The notes: a model not told the origin generated them from the letters alone. DNA of 64,000 nucleotides from DAISKN01 sp963716925 (GCA_963716925.1 CAVQUX010000006.1:744001-808000); one strand, 5' to 3'. Shown: positions 26,311 through 35,926, counted from the stretch's first letter. A program made the numbers and translations.

Positions 26311-27126
26311 GACGATCGCGATCTCGCGCTCGACCACCGGCTCCCCGAGGAGCCGGGTCTCGACTCGCGAGTGCCGCGTCGATAGAAGAATGTAAGAAGG
26401 AAGAACGGCAACGCCGAGCCCCGATTCCACCAACCCGATCGCGGTCGTGATGAAGGAGACCTCGTACGCCGGCCGGGCGTCGCAGCCGGCGGACTCGAGC
26501 GTCCGTTCCACGAGATGTCTCAAGCTGCTGTGGCGATCCAGGGCGATGAGAGGCACGGCCGCCAGATCCCTCCAGCGTAGCTTCCGCTTCCGCGCGAGCG
26601 CGTGCCCGCGGGGCGTTACCAGGATCAGAGAGTCCGTGGCGAGTGCCTGGCTCTCGAGGGCGTCGTCGAGGCGGTGGAAGGTCCCGATCCCGAAATCCAC
26701 CTCGCCGCTCGCAACCCGGGTGAGGATCTCGTCCGCGAGCAGGTCGCGAAGCACCACCTCGATCCCGGGATAGGCCCCCCGGAAACGCGAGACCACCGGG
26801 GGAAGGAGGTGCGAGGCAATGAGGGGAGGCGCCGCGAGAACCACCCGGCCCCTCTTCTTCGCCAGGAGGTCCCTGGTGTTGTCGATTCCCGCCTGGAGCT
26901 CGGCGAGGGCCTTCTCCGCGAAGGGATAGAGCTCGCTCCCGGCGTCCGTGAGCCGGACCGCTCTCGTCGTGCGGTCGAAGAGCCGTACCGACAGCTGGCT
27001 CTCGAGCTCCCGCACCAGGAGGCTCACCGCCGACTGCGTCAGGTGGAGTCTCTCGGCGGCCCGGGTGAATCCCGAGAGCTGCGCCACGGCGAGGAACGCC
27101 TCGAGCTGCCGCAGCGAGATATTCAT
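26199..27126 (-). CDS. LysR-family transcriptional regulator, 3' frameshift
   Basis: About 309 residues. The N-terminal winged helix is textbook LysR (LRQLEAFLAVAQLSGFTRAA, LTQSAVSLLVRELE), followed by the effector-binding domain (VVLAAPPLIASHLLPPVV, GEVDFGIGTF, GLVESGLGVAVLPSY). An extra G at about 26311 shifts the last 37 codons. The paralogous remnant at 19265 lacks this base and continues REIAIVTRAGRSLSPAAE, so stop 26199 is the likely original end; as the sequence stands, the frame runs on to 26086. It is divergent from the kynurenine-pathway operon with 69 bp between and is the likely regulator of that operon, with an aromatic intermediate as coinducer (inference). Confidence 0.85.
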
Positions 27127-27195
27127 TGGTATAGCTCATCAGTAGATTAGTAAAATTCGCTGGACCCATCAATGGGCTTCTGCTCTAATCCTGCC
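27127..27195. promoter_or_regulatory. LysR / kynurenine-operon divergent promoter region
   Basis: A 69-bp AT-richer gap between divergent starts. It contains the palindrome CCCATCAATGGG (27165-27176) and an A/T-rich run GATTAGTAAAATT (27145-27157). No promoter boxes of good quality could be assigned. LysR regulators usually bind such shared gaps. Confidence 0.4.
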
Positions 27196-28170
27196 GTGGC
27201 GCGCATCCGGAGCTTCGTGAACGGCCGGTTCGTCGAGAGCGCGAGAACGTTCGAAAAGGTCCACCCCGCCGATCCACGACGGCGGCGCTCTCGCGGAAGT
27301 GATGGAGGAGGTCGAGGATCCCCCGGGGTATTCAACGTGGTCCACGGCTTCGGCCCGAGTCCGCGGGAGAGTTCGTGACCACCCATCCCGGCGTCGACGC
27401 CATCACCTTCACCGGCGAGTCCGCGACCGGGGCCGCGATCCTGCGCGCGGTGGCGCCCACGGTGAAGCCGGTCTCGTTCGAGCTCGGGGGTAAGAACGCG
27501 GCGATCGTCTTCGCCGACTGCGATTTCGACGAGACGGTGAGAGGGGTCGCCGAAGCGGTCTTCAGCAACACCGGACAGGTGTGCCTCGCTGCCGAGCGGA
27601 TCTACGTCGAGCGGACTCTCTTCGACCGATTCGTCGAAGCTCTTCGCGTCAAGGCCGAGTCGCTGGTCCTAGGCTGGCCGCGCGACCGGCGACGACCACC
27701 GGCCCCCTGATCTCCGGAGCGCACCGGGACAAGGTGCTCTCCCATTACGAGCTCGCCATCGACGAGGGCGCCGAGGTCGTGACCGGCGGCGGGATCCCGC
27801 GGTTCGGCGACGGCCGCGATCGCGGATTCTACGTTCAGCCGACGATCCTCGTCGGTCTCGAGGAATCGGCGCGCACCAACCGGGAAGAGATTTTCGGGCC
27901 CGTCTGCCACGTTGCTCCTTTCGACACGGAGGAGGAAGCAATCCGGAACGCGAACGACACGCGCTACGGGCTCGCGCTCCGTCTGGACGAGTCATCTGAA
28001 GCGCGGTCATCGCGTCGCCGAGAGCCTGAGGTCGGCATCACCTGGGTCAACGCGGGGCCGACCTGCGGACTCCGTTCGGCGGCGTCGGCCTTTCGGGGAT
28101 CGGACGCGAAGGCGGGCGCCACTCGCTCGACTTCTATTCCGAGCTGAACAACATCTGCGTGAAGCTGTAA
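27196..28170 (+). pseudogene. aldehyde dehydrogenase (aminomuconate-semialdehyde type), broken
   Basis: Recognisable ALDH pieces in order: SFVNGRFVESARTFEKVHPA, then TTAAL and PPGVFNVVHGFG, GVDAITFTGESATGAAIL, FELGGKNAAIV (catalytic Glu), NTGQVCLAAERIY (catalytic Cys), GPLISGAHRDKVL, EEIFGPVCHVAPF, and the C-terminus RTPFGGVGLSGIGREGGRHS ending NNICVKL at TAA 28168. About 130-150 residues between HPAD and TTAAL are missing, and at least four frameshifts are needed (near 27355, 27687, 27985, 28020-28060). Position before HAAO/ACMSD and similarity to 2-aminomuconate/2-hydroxymuconate semialdehyde dehydrogenases fix the original role: oxidation of 2-aminomuconate semialdehyde. As written it cannot give an active enzyme. 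Confidence 0.8.
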
Positions 28171-28172
28171 CC

Positions 28173-28715
28173 ATGCCTTCCAAACGAAGCCTGAGAGCCA
28201 TCGACTTTCGCGCCTTCATCGAGGAGCATCGGGAGCTCCTGAAGCCTCCCGTGGGGAACCGCCAAATCTGGGAGGACGGCGAGCTCATCGCCATGGTCAT
28301 CGGCGGCCCCAACCAGCGCACGGACTACCACGACGACCCCTCGGAGGAGTTCTTCTACCAGATCGAGGGCGACATGGTGCTTCGCGTCCTGGAGGAAGCG
28401 GGGAAACCCCCGGTGGACGTCGGAATCCGCGCCGGGGAGATCTTCCTCCTGCCGCCGCACGTGCGCCACTCGCCGCAGCGTCCCGCGCCCGGAAGCATCG
28501 GCCTCGTCATCGAGGCCCCTCGGCCTCCCGGAGCGAAGGACGGGTTCGAGTGGTACTGTCCCAGGTGCCACGAGCTCGTCTATCGCACCGAAGTAGTCTT
28601 GAAGAGCATCGTCGACGATCTTCCGCCGCTATTCGAGAAGTTCTATCGGGACGAAACCGCGCGCCGCTGCCGGCACTGCGGGTCCGTGCACCCCGGTAAG
28701 TTCGCGCCCCCATAG
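28173..28715 (+). CDS. nbaC: 3-hydroxyanthranilate 3,4-dioxygenase
   Basis: 180 residues, the length of the bacterial enzyme. The cupin iron ligands correspond to H53, E59 and H99 (DYHDDPSEEFFYQIEGD; PPHVRHSPQR). The C-terminal rubredoxin-like iron site has C129/C132 and C166/C169 (WYCPRCHE, RCRHCGS), with the same 3-34-3 spacing as the Cupriavidus enzyme. It opens the aromatic ring of 3-hydroxyanthranilate to ACMS (2-amino-3-carboxymuconate semialdehyde) in the cytoplasm. It lies 2 bp after the broken ALDH gene and 2 bp before the ACMSD gene, so one operon. The synonym haaO is also used. Confidence 0.95.
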   Translation: MPSKRSLRAIDFRAFIEEHRELLKPPVGNRQIWEDGELIAMVIGGPNQRTDYHDDPSEEFFYQIEGDMVLRVLEEAGKPPVDVGIRAGEIFLLPPHVRHSPQRPAPGSIGLVIEAPRPPGAKDGFEWYCPRCHELVYRTEVVLKSIVDDLPPLFEKFYRDETARRCRHCGSVHPGKFAPP

Positions 28716-28717
28716 CC

Positions 28718-29746
28718 ATGCCGGTCATCGACGTCCACACTCATTTCTTCCCGCGGTCGTGGCCGGATCTCGACGCGCGCTACGGCACGAACGACTGGCC
28801 TTCGATCCGTCACACCGAGCCGGGAAAGGCCGTCGTCCACTTGGGCGATCGCGTCTTCCGGCACATCGATTCCGCCTGCTGGGACCCCGAGGTGCGCCTC
28901 GCGCACATGGACCGCGACGGAGTGGATTTGCAGGTCGTGTCCGCGACTCCCGTCCTCTTCGCCTACGAGCGCGATCCCGAGGACGCTCTCGACTGCGCCC
29001 GGCTCTTCAACGATGCGTGCCTCGAGCTCACGAGCCGCGGCAAGGGCCGGCTCCTCCCTCTATGCCAGGTTCCGCTGCAGGACGTCGACAAGTCCTGCGA
29101 AGAGCTTTCCCGCGCGATGAGAGCGGGACATCTCGGCGTCGAGATCGGAAACCACGTCGGCCCGAAGAACCTCGACGACGAGGGAATCCTGACCTTCCTG
29201 CAGCACGCCGCTTCCGAGGACGCCGCGGTCTTCGTCCATCCCTGGGACATGATGGCGGCGGAGCGGACGGCGAAGTACATGATGGGCTGGACCGTCGGCA
29301 TGCCCGCGGAGACCCAGCTCTCGATCGCGGCCCTCATCCTGAGCGGGGGCTTCGATCGACTCCCCCGAAGCCTCCGGATCGGATTCGCCCACGGAGGGGG
29401 AAGCTTCGCCTTCCTCCTCGGCCGCCTGGAGAACGCCTGGAGGCGGCAGCCGGAAGCCCGGGGCGCCGCCGAGCATCCCCCGAGCCATTACCTCGACCGC
29501 GTTCTCGTCGACTCCGCCGTCTTCGACGAGAGAGCGCTCCGTTTCCTCGTCGACGTCCTGGGAGAGGACCGCATCGTTCTCGGGTCGGACTACCCGTTTC
29601 CTCTCGGTGAAGAGCGCGTCGGCTCTCTCATCCGGGAAAGCCGTTTCCCGCCGAACCTTCAGGAAAAGCTCCTCGGGGCGAACGCGGAATCGTTCGTGGG
29701 TCTTTCGAAGCATGCCGCTCGATCGAACGGAATCCTGCGCCCGTAG
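28718..29746 (+). CDS. nbaD: 2-amino-3-carboxymuconate-6-semialdehyde decarboxylase
   Basis: 342 residues of the ACMSD branch of the amidohydrolase superfamily. Metal ligands are H7 and H9 (IDVHTHFF), H174 (VFVHPWD), H225 (GFAHGGGSF) and D291 (VLGSDYPFP), matching the Pseudomonas enzyme spacing almost exactly. It decarboxylates the unstable ring-opened product of 3-hydroxyanthranilate dioxygenase, directing carbon to 2-aminomuconate semialdehyde instead of quinolinate. It follows HAAO by 2 bp and overlaps the kynureninase start by 35 bp. Confidence 0.95.
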   Translation: MPVIDVHTHFFPRSWPDLDARYGTNDWPSIRHTEPGKAVVHLGDRVFRHIDSACWDPEVRLAHMDRDGVDLQVVSATPVLFAYERDPEDALDCARLFNDACLELTSRGKGRLLPLCQVPLQDVDKSCEELSRAMRAGHLGVEIGNHVGPKNLDDEGILTFLQHAASEDAAVFVHPWDMMAAERTAKYMMGWTVGMPAETQLSIAALILSGGFDRLPRSLRIGFAHGGGSFAFLLGRLENAWRRQPEARGAAEHPPSHYLDRVLVDSAVFDERALRFLVDVLGEDRIVLGSDYPFPLGEERVGSLIRESRFPPNLQEKLLGANAESFVGLSKHAARSNGILRP

Positions 29747-30932
29747 GCTCGACGGCGAGGACCCGCTCGCGCGGTTCCGCGACGAGTTCCACCTTCCGCC
29801 GGGGATCTATCTCTGCGGAAACTCTCTCGGGCTCGCTCCGAAGTCGGCCCGCGCCTTCGTCGAGGAAGAGCTCGAAGCCTGGGCGCGGCTCGGGGTCGAT
29901 GGACACTTTCGCGGAAGTCATCCCTGGATGCCCTACCACCGCCTGCTGCGAGAGCCCATGGCCCGCGTCGTGGGAGCGCTCCCCTCCGAAGTGGTGGTGA
30001 TGAACTCCCTCAGCGTGAACCTTCATCTGCTGATGGCTTCCTTCTACCGGCCGACTGCCGAGCGCTTCAAGATCCTGATCGAGGCGGGAGCCTTCCCCTC
30101 GGACCGCTATGCCGTCTCGTCCCAGGCGACGTTCCACGGGCTCGACCCGCGGGCCGCCGTTCTCGAGTGCGAGGACGACGAGCTCTTCTCCCGCATCGAG
30201 GACGAAGGTGACACGATAGCTCTGATCCTGATCGGAAACGTGAACTATGCCACGGGGAAAGCGTTCGACGTGGCGGCGATCGCGCAAGCGGGCCATTCGA
30301 AGGGGTGCCGCGTGGGCTTCGACCTCGCGCATGGAGCGGGAAACCTCCTCCTCGATCTCCACGAGGACGGTCCCGACTTCGCCGTCTGGTGCTCGTACAA
30401 GTACCTCAACGGCGGGCCGGGGACGGTCGCCGGCGCCTTCGTCCACGAACGGCACGCGGAAGATCGGACGCTTCCGCGGCTCGCGGGATGGTGGGGCCAC
30501 GACGAGACTACCCGGTTCGAGATGGGACCGGAGTTCCACCCCATGGAAGGCGCGGAAGGCTGGCAGCTCAGCAATCCCCCGATTCTGCAGATGGCGGCGC
30601 TTCGGGCCTCCATCGAGATCTTCGACCGCGCGGGGATGAAGGCGCTGCGGGAGAAGAGCGAGAGGCTCACGGGATACCTCGAATGGCTCCTCGAGCCGCT
30701 GCCGGCGACCAGGCTCCGCATCCTCACTCCAGGCGCGAAGGACGAACGGGGCGCTCAGCTCTCGCTTCAGGTCTTCGGTGGAAGGGCCCGGGAGGTCCTG
30801 TCCCGACTCACGAACGAGGGAGTGGTATGCGACTTCCGCGAGCCCGACATCCTCCGCGTCGCCCCCGTTCCTCTCTACAACCGCTTTCTCGACGTCCACC
30901 GATTCGTCCAGGTCCTCGAGGAGATCCTATGA
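29712..30932 (+). CDS. kynU: kynureninase
   Basis: 406 residues. PLP lysine K230 is in WCSYKYLNGGPG, with D204/H207 in GFDLAHGAGN. The N-terminal YLCGNSLGLAPK and the C-terminal DFREPDILRVAPVPLYN are typical kynureninase signatures. It cleaves kynurenine or 3-hydroxykynurenine to (3-hydroxy)anthranilate and alanine. The ATG 29712 lies 35 bp inside the ACMSD gene; this long overlap is unusual, but the residues after it align with the family and no later Met fits. The stop overlaps the permease ATG (ATGA). Kynurenine monooxygenase and tryptophan 2,3-dioxygenase genes are not in the window. Confidence 0.95.
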   Translation: MPLDRTESCARRLDGEDPLARFRDEFHLPPGIYLCGNSLGLAPKSARAFVEEELEAWARLGVDGHFRGSHPWMPYHRLLREPMARVVGALPSEVVVMNSLSVNLHLLMASFYRPTAERFKILIEAGAFPSDRYAVSSQATFHGLDPRAAVLECEDDELFSRIEDEGDTIALILIGNVNYATGKAFDVAAIAQAGHSKGCRVGFDLAHGAGNLLLDLHEDGPDFAVWCSYKYLNGGPGTVAGAFVHERHAEDRTLPRLAGWWGHDETTRFEMGPEFHPMEGAEGWQLSNPPILQMAALRASIEIFDRAGMKALREKSERLTGYLEWLLEPLPATRLRILTPGAKDERGAQLSLQVFGGRAREVLSRLTNEGVVCDFREPDILRVAPVPLYNRFLDVHRFVQVLEEIL

Positions 30933-32305
30933 GCACCGACTTCACGTCCCATCCCGCGGTAAAGGAAGAACAGGTCCTGACCCGGGTTCTCTCGAGCGGG
31001 CAGCAGGTGATGATCGCCATCGGAGGCGCCATCGGGACGGGCCTGTTCCTCGCGAGCGGCGCCGCGGTGCCCGCCGCCGGCCCCGGGGTCATCTTCTCGA
31101 CCGTTCTCGTCGCGGCGGTCTCGCTCCTGCTCGGGGCCGCCCTCACGGAGATGTGCGTCGCTCACCCCGCCGCCGGGTCCTTCGGCCTCTACGCCGAGAT
31201 GTACCTCTCGCCTTTCGCCGGCTATGCGGTCCGGATGAGCTACTGGCTGAGCCAGGTGATCGTGATCGGGGGGCACATGGTGGCAATCGCCACCTACATG
31301 GGCTTCTGGTTTCCGAACGTTTCCGACACGCTCTGGATTCTGCTGTTCTCGGCGGCGCTCCTTTACATCAATGCTCGGGCCGTCGGGACGTTCGGCGAGT
31401 TCGGCTACTGGTTCTCCATGATCAAGGTGGTCGCCATCGCCCTTTTCGTAGGGCTGGGAATCTTCGTCCTCACCGGCCTCATCGGCGACAACCCGCCGGG
31501 TCTCTCGAACTACGTCGCCCACGGCGGATTTCTCCCGAAAGGCTTGTGGGGAGTATGGCTCGCCGCCTGTTTCACGTTCTATTCCTTCATCGGCATCGAA
31601 ATGGCGGCGGTCGCTTCGGGAGAAGTGAAGGATCCCGAAGTCACCATTCCCCGGACTTATCGCACGCTGGTCTTCGGCCTTTCTCTCATCTATATCGTGA
31701 CGACGGCGGTGCTCGTGGGCATCCTGCCGTGGAGCTCTTTCGGGGTCAGCGAGAGCCCGTTCGTGAGCGTGCTCGAAACCATCGGGATTCCCGGCTCCGC
31801 TTCCGTCATGAACTTCGTCGTGCTCACCGCGGCGATTACCGCCGCGAACTCGAGCATCTACCTCGTGAGCCGGACCCTCTTCTCGCTGGCGCGCGCGGGA
31901 ATGATCCCGAAGGCGCTCGGCAGCGTGAACAAGCGAGGAGTCCCGGTGAACGCCCTCGCCATCGCCGGGATCGGGCTCCTTCTCGCGGTCGTCATCCAGA
32001 CCCGCCTCCAGTCGACGGCCTACATCTGGTTCATCGGGGTCGCCCTCTTCGGGGCGCTCTTCTGCTGGCTCATGATCTTCGTCACCCACGTCGCTTTCCG
32101 CCGCGCCTGGGTGCGCGCCGGATCGCCTCCCCTTCCCTACCGTTCGCGCTTCGGAGAGAAGGGCTCCCTTCTCGGCGCCGTCGTAATGCTCGCGATCCTC
32201 GTGAGCACCTGGTGGGCCCCGGGCCTTCGGGTCACGCTCCAGGCGAGCCTCCCCTGGCTCGGCCTCGTGGGGCTCGCCTACTGGCTGTCGCCCCGTTTTC
32301 GATAG
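30929..32305 (+). CDS. APC-superfamily amino acid permease
   Basis: 458 residues with about 12 membrane helices. The first helix carries the APC substrate/Na site sequence IAIGGAIGTGLFLASG; FTFYSFIGIEMAAVASGEVK marks helix 6 and NKRGVPVNALAIAG a conserved cytoplasmic loop. It resembles AnsP/GabP/proline-type permeases. Its place in the operon after kynU suggests uptake of tryptophan, kynurenine or a related amino acid (inference from context). ATG 30929 overlaps the kynU stop. Confidence 0.9.
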   Translation: MSTDFTSHPAVKEEQVLTRVLSSGQQVMIAIGGAIGTGLFLASGAAVPAAGPGVIFSTVLVAAVSLLLGAALTEMCVAHPAAGSFGLYAEMYLSPFAGYAVRMSYWLSQVIVIGGHMVAIATYMGFWFPNVSDTLWILLFSAALLYINARAVGTFGEFGYWFSMIKVVAIALFVGLGIFVLTGLIGDNPPGLSNYVAHGGFLPKGLWGVWLAACFTFYSFIGIEMAAVASGEVKDPEVTIPRTYRTLVFGLSLIYIVTTAVLVGILPWSSFGVSESPFVSVLETIGIPGSASVMNFVVLTAAITAANSSIYLVSRTLFSLARAGMIPKALGSVNKRGVPVNALAIAGIGLLLAVVIQTRLQSTAYIWFIGVALFGALFCWLMIFVTHVAFRRAWVRAGSPPLPYRSRFGEKGSLLGAVVMLAILVSTWWAPGLRVTLQASLPWLGLVGLAYWLSPRFR

Positions 32306-32317
32306 GAGATCTTCTTC

Positions 32318-34010
32318 ATGCTGTTTCAAGCGCTCTTTGCCCTGCTCGGACCCGAGGTATGCGAGGCGAGGAGGCCCGAGCCCGCGGATCGGGGAAGCTA
32401 CGGGATGCTTCTCGACGGATCGTTCCGACATCCGTTCCTGACACCCGTCGACGAAGAGAACCCTCATTCGTTCCCCGGCCGACTCGAGGAGTACGATCTC
32501 AACTCCTACATTCGGGGATTGAAGGTCGAGGCCGTCTACGAGGGAGCGGCCTTCACCCCCGATCCCTTCCACAGCTGGCAGAACATCGTCGACTTCGACG
32601 GACGGCGGTACCTGTTCCATTACGACCGCAGCGACGGCCGGGTCTACGACATCACCGACGTCAACGCGGTCTCGGTCGTCGAGTCACTCACCCGCAGCGA
32701 CGTAAAGGTCGAATGGGGAGTGAACCCTGAGAAGTTCGCGAGCCGGGACTGGAAGGCGCACGATTTCTGGGGAGCTTCCTCCGTTCAGTGGAACGAGCGC
32801 TCGTCCAGCTACGTGATGATCCAGAGCTTCGAGCAGAAGCGTCAGATAGGCGAGCTCGGAACCCACCCGCCCGAGGACAAGTTCAGCAATCCCGAAGGCG
32901 TGGCGGCGCTCCGTGCGACCCCGCAGCTCAAGGGGTTCAAGGTCTACGAGCTCGAGGGGCCGAGGAAGAAGGACTGGAAGCTTCTCACCGCGGTGAGCAC
33001 CGATGGAACGCTGGCCGACCCGCTCGCGAGCGACGTGAATGCGCCTCAGCAGGGCTCCGGATTCTCTCGACGTCCCGTACTACGTCGGGGACAAGTATCT
33101 GTTCATCGCCGTCGCCCCAGACGATACCTTCGCGAACACCGAGTATCCGACCTACCTCTACTCCGCGGGCTATCAATCCTGGGACGTCTCCGACCCCGCG
33201 CATCCGAAGCTTCTGGACACGTGGCACCGCACGGGCCAGGTGAAAAGCGAGGAAGAGGCCTACCGCAAGAACCCGCGGTGCGGAAACCGCACCTCCTGGA
33301 TGGGAGCGCGTATGCCGCTCTTCATCCCCAAACCGGTCGAGCAGGGCGGCAAGTACGGTTTCGCGGCGATGGGAGGACTGGGTCTGTCCGTTCTCGATAT
33401 CTCGGATCCGACCGAACTGAAGGAGGTCGGTCACCTCGAGCTTCCCCCGTCGGTCGCCGGTACCGAGGCGGACAATATCGACGTCTCGCAATACGAGTCG
33501 ACGGGATACGTCTACTTGAGCGGCTATCCTTTGACCGAAGATTGCTACGAGCCCTACAAGGACATCTTCCAGATCGACGTTCGCGATCCGACGCACCCAC
33601 GGATCGTCGGTGTCCTCCCGCGTCCGAAGCCGCCGAAAGAAGCACCGTTCACCGATTTCTGCCAGCGACGCGGAAGCTTCGGCCCGAAGCGGACCGGCTA
33701 CTACACCTCACCGGGAGATCCGCGTCCCGGGATTCTCATTTACGCCTTCTACAACGGCGGGGTCCAGATCTTCGACGTGAGCGACCCGAAGGCGCCCTCG
33801 ATCGCCGCCTACTTCGTTCCCAAGGCCTACGGGAAGGAGACCCCGGACTACGCGTACGGAAACCAGACGCACGGGGTCTACGTCGAGTGGGACCGGAATA
33901 TCATCTGGACGTTCACCAACCACGGTATCTACGCGCTCTCCGCGGAGAAGCTCCTGGGAAAGCCGAACCTCGGAGCGCCCAAGGAGCCGTTCCGCACCAG
34001 CGGGCTCTAG
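32318..34010 (+). CDS. LVIVD-repeat beta-propeller protein, frameshifted
   Basis: About 563 residues if the frame is restored. The first piece (32318-33058) encodes a short signal-like N-terminus, then FHYDRSDGRVYDITDVN and KAHDFWGASSVQWNE. The second (33060-34010) continues SLDVPYYVGDKYLFIAVA, with propeller blades of the LVIVD type (YQSWDVSDPAHPKLLDTW, LSVLDISDPTELKEVGHL, IFQIDVRDPTHPRIVG, GGVQIFDVSDPKAPSIAAYF). A single extra G at 33059 causes the break. Such proteins are extracytoplasmic in other bacteria. It follows the permease by 12 bp, so it belongs to the kynurenine operon, where its function is unknown; a substrate-binding or accessory role is possible. Confidence 0.75.
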
Positions 34011-34064
34011 GCTCGAAGCGCCCTCGAACGACTCCGGCGGGTTCGGCGTCTGGTGTATGTTCTG

Positions 34065-34919
34065 ATGGTGACCGCCATCCAGAACGTCTCCGATACCGCT
34101 CTCTGGGTGGCCATGTACCGCGCGCTCGAGTCCGAACGACCGGATGCGCTCTTCCACGATCCCTACGCGCGCCGGCTGGCCGGAGACCGCGGCGCCGCGA
34201 TCCTGCAGTCCATGCCACGGGCGCGATCCATGGCATGGCCGATGGTGGTACGCACCCAGGTGATGGACGAAATCATCCTTCGCTCGGTCCAGCAGGGCGT
34301 GAGGACCGTCGTAAACCTCGCGGCCGGACTGGACGCGCGCGCGTTTCGTCTCGACCTCCCCGCATCGTTGAGCTGGTTCGACGTCGATCTGCCGGATATG
34401 ATCGCCTATCGCCGCGAGCACCTCGCCGAGGCAAAGCCCGTCTGCCGTCACGAGCACCTGGCGGCGGATCTCTCCGACCCCTCGTCGCATGCCGCGGTTC
34501 TCGGCCGCGTTCGCGACGCGGACGGGCCGGCGATGGTAGTCGCCGAAGGATTGCTCATCTACCTGACCCCGGATCAGGTGAGGGCACTCGCCGCGCACGT
34601 TCACGACGAGCCGCGAGTCCGCTTCTGGCTCATCGACCTCGCGTCGCCTCTGCTCTTGAAGATGCTGAGCCGCACCTGGCAGCCGAAGCTCGCGGCCGCC
34701 AACGCGCCGATGCAGTTCGCGCCCTCCGAGGGGACGGCGTTTTTCGCACCGCTCGGCTGGCGGGAAGCCGAGTTCCGCTCGACCTGGGAAGAGTCGCTGC
34801 GCCTCCGGCGATCCGTGCCCCTGGCCCGGCTGTGGAACGCCCTGGGCCGGCTCCGGTCGAAGGAGGTGCGCGATGGATACCGGCGCATGTCGGGAATCGT
34901 GCTCCTGGAGCGCACGTAG
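34065..34919 (+). CDS. class I SAM methyltransferase, LCM/TIGR00027 family
   Basis: 284 residues. N-terminal SDTALWVAMYRALES and DALFHDPYARRLAGDRG, then motif I VVNLAAGLDARAFRLDLP and WFDVDLPDMIAYRREHL, and VVAEGLLIYLTPDQVRAL, are the standard block order of the leucine-carboxyl-methyltransferase-like family (also polyketide O-methyltransferases). The substrate is unknown. ATG 34065 is preferred over GTG 34053 because the conserved block starts here. It stands 54 bp after the LVIVD gene and may or may not be in that operon. Confidence 0.88.
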   Translation: MVTAIQNVSDTALWVAMYRALESERPDALFHDPYARRLAGDRGAAILQSMPRARSMAWPMVVRTQVMDEIILRSVQQGVRTVVNLAAGLDARAFRLDLPASLSWFDVDLPDMIAYRREHLAEAKPVCRHEHLAADLSDPSSHAAVLGRVRDADGPAMVVAEGLLIYLTPDQVRALAAHVHDEPRVRFWLIDLASPLLLKMLSRTWQPKLAAANAPMQFAPSEGTAFFAPLGWREAEFRSTWEESLRLRRSVPLARLWNALGRLRSKEVRDGYRRMSGIVLLERT

Positions 34920-34939
34920 CTCGAATCAAACCGGAGGGA

Positions 34940-35926
34940 TTAGCTCGTAAAATCGAGCGTGCCCCCACGTCTCAGGGCCTCTCGCGCCTGGACGACCATG
35001 GATTCGACGATGCTCGCCGCCGAAGGGCGGTCTCGAACGAGTCCGATGGACTCCCCGGCGACGATGGGAGCGACGTCGAAATTCTGGCTCGCTCTCGCCT
35101 CCGCGAAGAGTCCCGCGAGGCTCCCGAATCGGGCCGCCGCCTCCTCCTCGCGGTGGGCCCATTCGTCGGTCATCTTGTTGCCGACGACGCGAAACGAGAA
35201 CTCCTGAGGCCACGGAACGCCGCGGAGCGAATCGATGGCTTTGGTGCGAACCGTATCGTCGCCGGTGGCCCCGAGCGCTCGTTCCGTCGCTGCCGCAGGC
35301 GTCAATGCCTCCTTGGAGGACCAGAAGCGGCTTCCGACGACGACGCCGTCCGCGCCCAGCATCAAGGCGGCGGCGAGTCCGCGGCCGTCCGCGATGCCGC
35401 CGGCGGCGAGAAGGAGCGTCGACGGGGAATGCCGGGCGAGGTAGTCGGCTACTTCCGGAACGAACGGGAGAGTCGATCGGCGGGCGCCGTGCCCTCCAGC
35501 CTCGGTTCCCTGGGCCACGATCGCGGCGCTCTCCGCTTCGAGCGCCTCGTCGACGCTGCGCAGACTCTGCACCTGGCAGACGAGCTTGGCGCCGGCGCGC
35601 CGGATAGGTTCCGCGAATGGCCGCGGATCGCCGAACGAAAGAAAGATGCATTCGGGGGAATGACCCAGGGCCTCGTCAAGCGCGCGCGGAGCGCGCGCCA
35701 GAGCCCAGGTGATGAACCCGACTCCGAACCTGTGGCCACGGACGTGCTCGAGCTCCTCCTGAAGGTCGGGCTCGCCGCCGAGAGTCCCGGCATAGCCTCC
35801 GCCAACGACACCGAGGCCGCCCGCACCCGAGACGGCCCCCGCGAGCCGGCCGCCCGTAACCAGCGCCATCGGCGCGCACAGAATCGGATGCCGAATCCCG
35901 AAAGCCGCGGTCAACCGGGTTCGCAT
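34940..35926 (-). CDS. nitronate monooxygenase (NMO/2-nitropropane dioxygenase family)
   Basis: 328 residues of FMN TIM-barrel. Signatures: HPILCAPMALVTGGRLA at the N-terminus, GGLGVVGGGYA, AQGTEAGGHGA (FMN phosphate/catalytic loop with His) and AAGGIADGRGLAAALMLGAD, then VVVGSRFWSSKEA. Class I-like enzymes oxidise alkyl nitronates such as propionate 3-nitronate to carbonyls and nitrite; many homologues have other roles. It converges on the methyltransferase gene with 20 bp between. Confidence 0.9.
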   Translation of the reverse strand: MRTRLTAAFGIRHPILCAPMALVTGGRLAGAVSGAGGLGVVGGGYAGTLGGEPDLQEELEHVRGHRFGVGFITWALARAPRALDEALGHSPECIFLSFGDPRPFAEPIRRAGAKLVCQVQSLRSVDEALEAESAAIVAQGTEAGGHGARRSTLPFVPEVADYLARHSPSTLLLAAGGIADGRGLAAALMLGADGVVVGSRFWSSKEALTPAAATERALGATGDDTVRTKAIDSLRGVPWPQEFSFRVVGNKMTDEWAHREEEAAARFGSLAGLFAEARASQNFDVAPIVAGESIGLVRDRPSAASIVESMVVQAREALRRGGTLDFTS

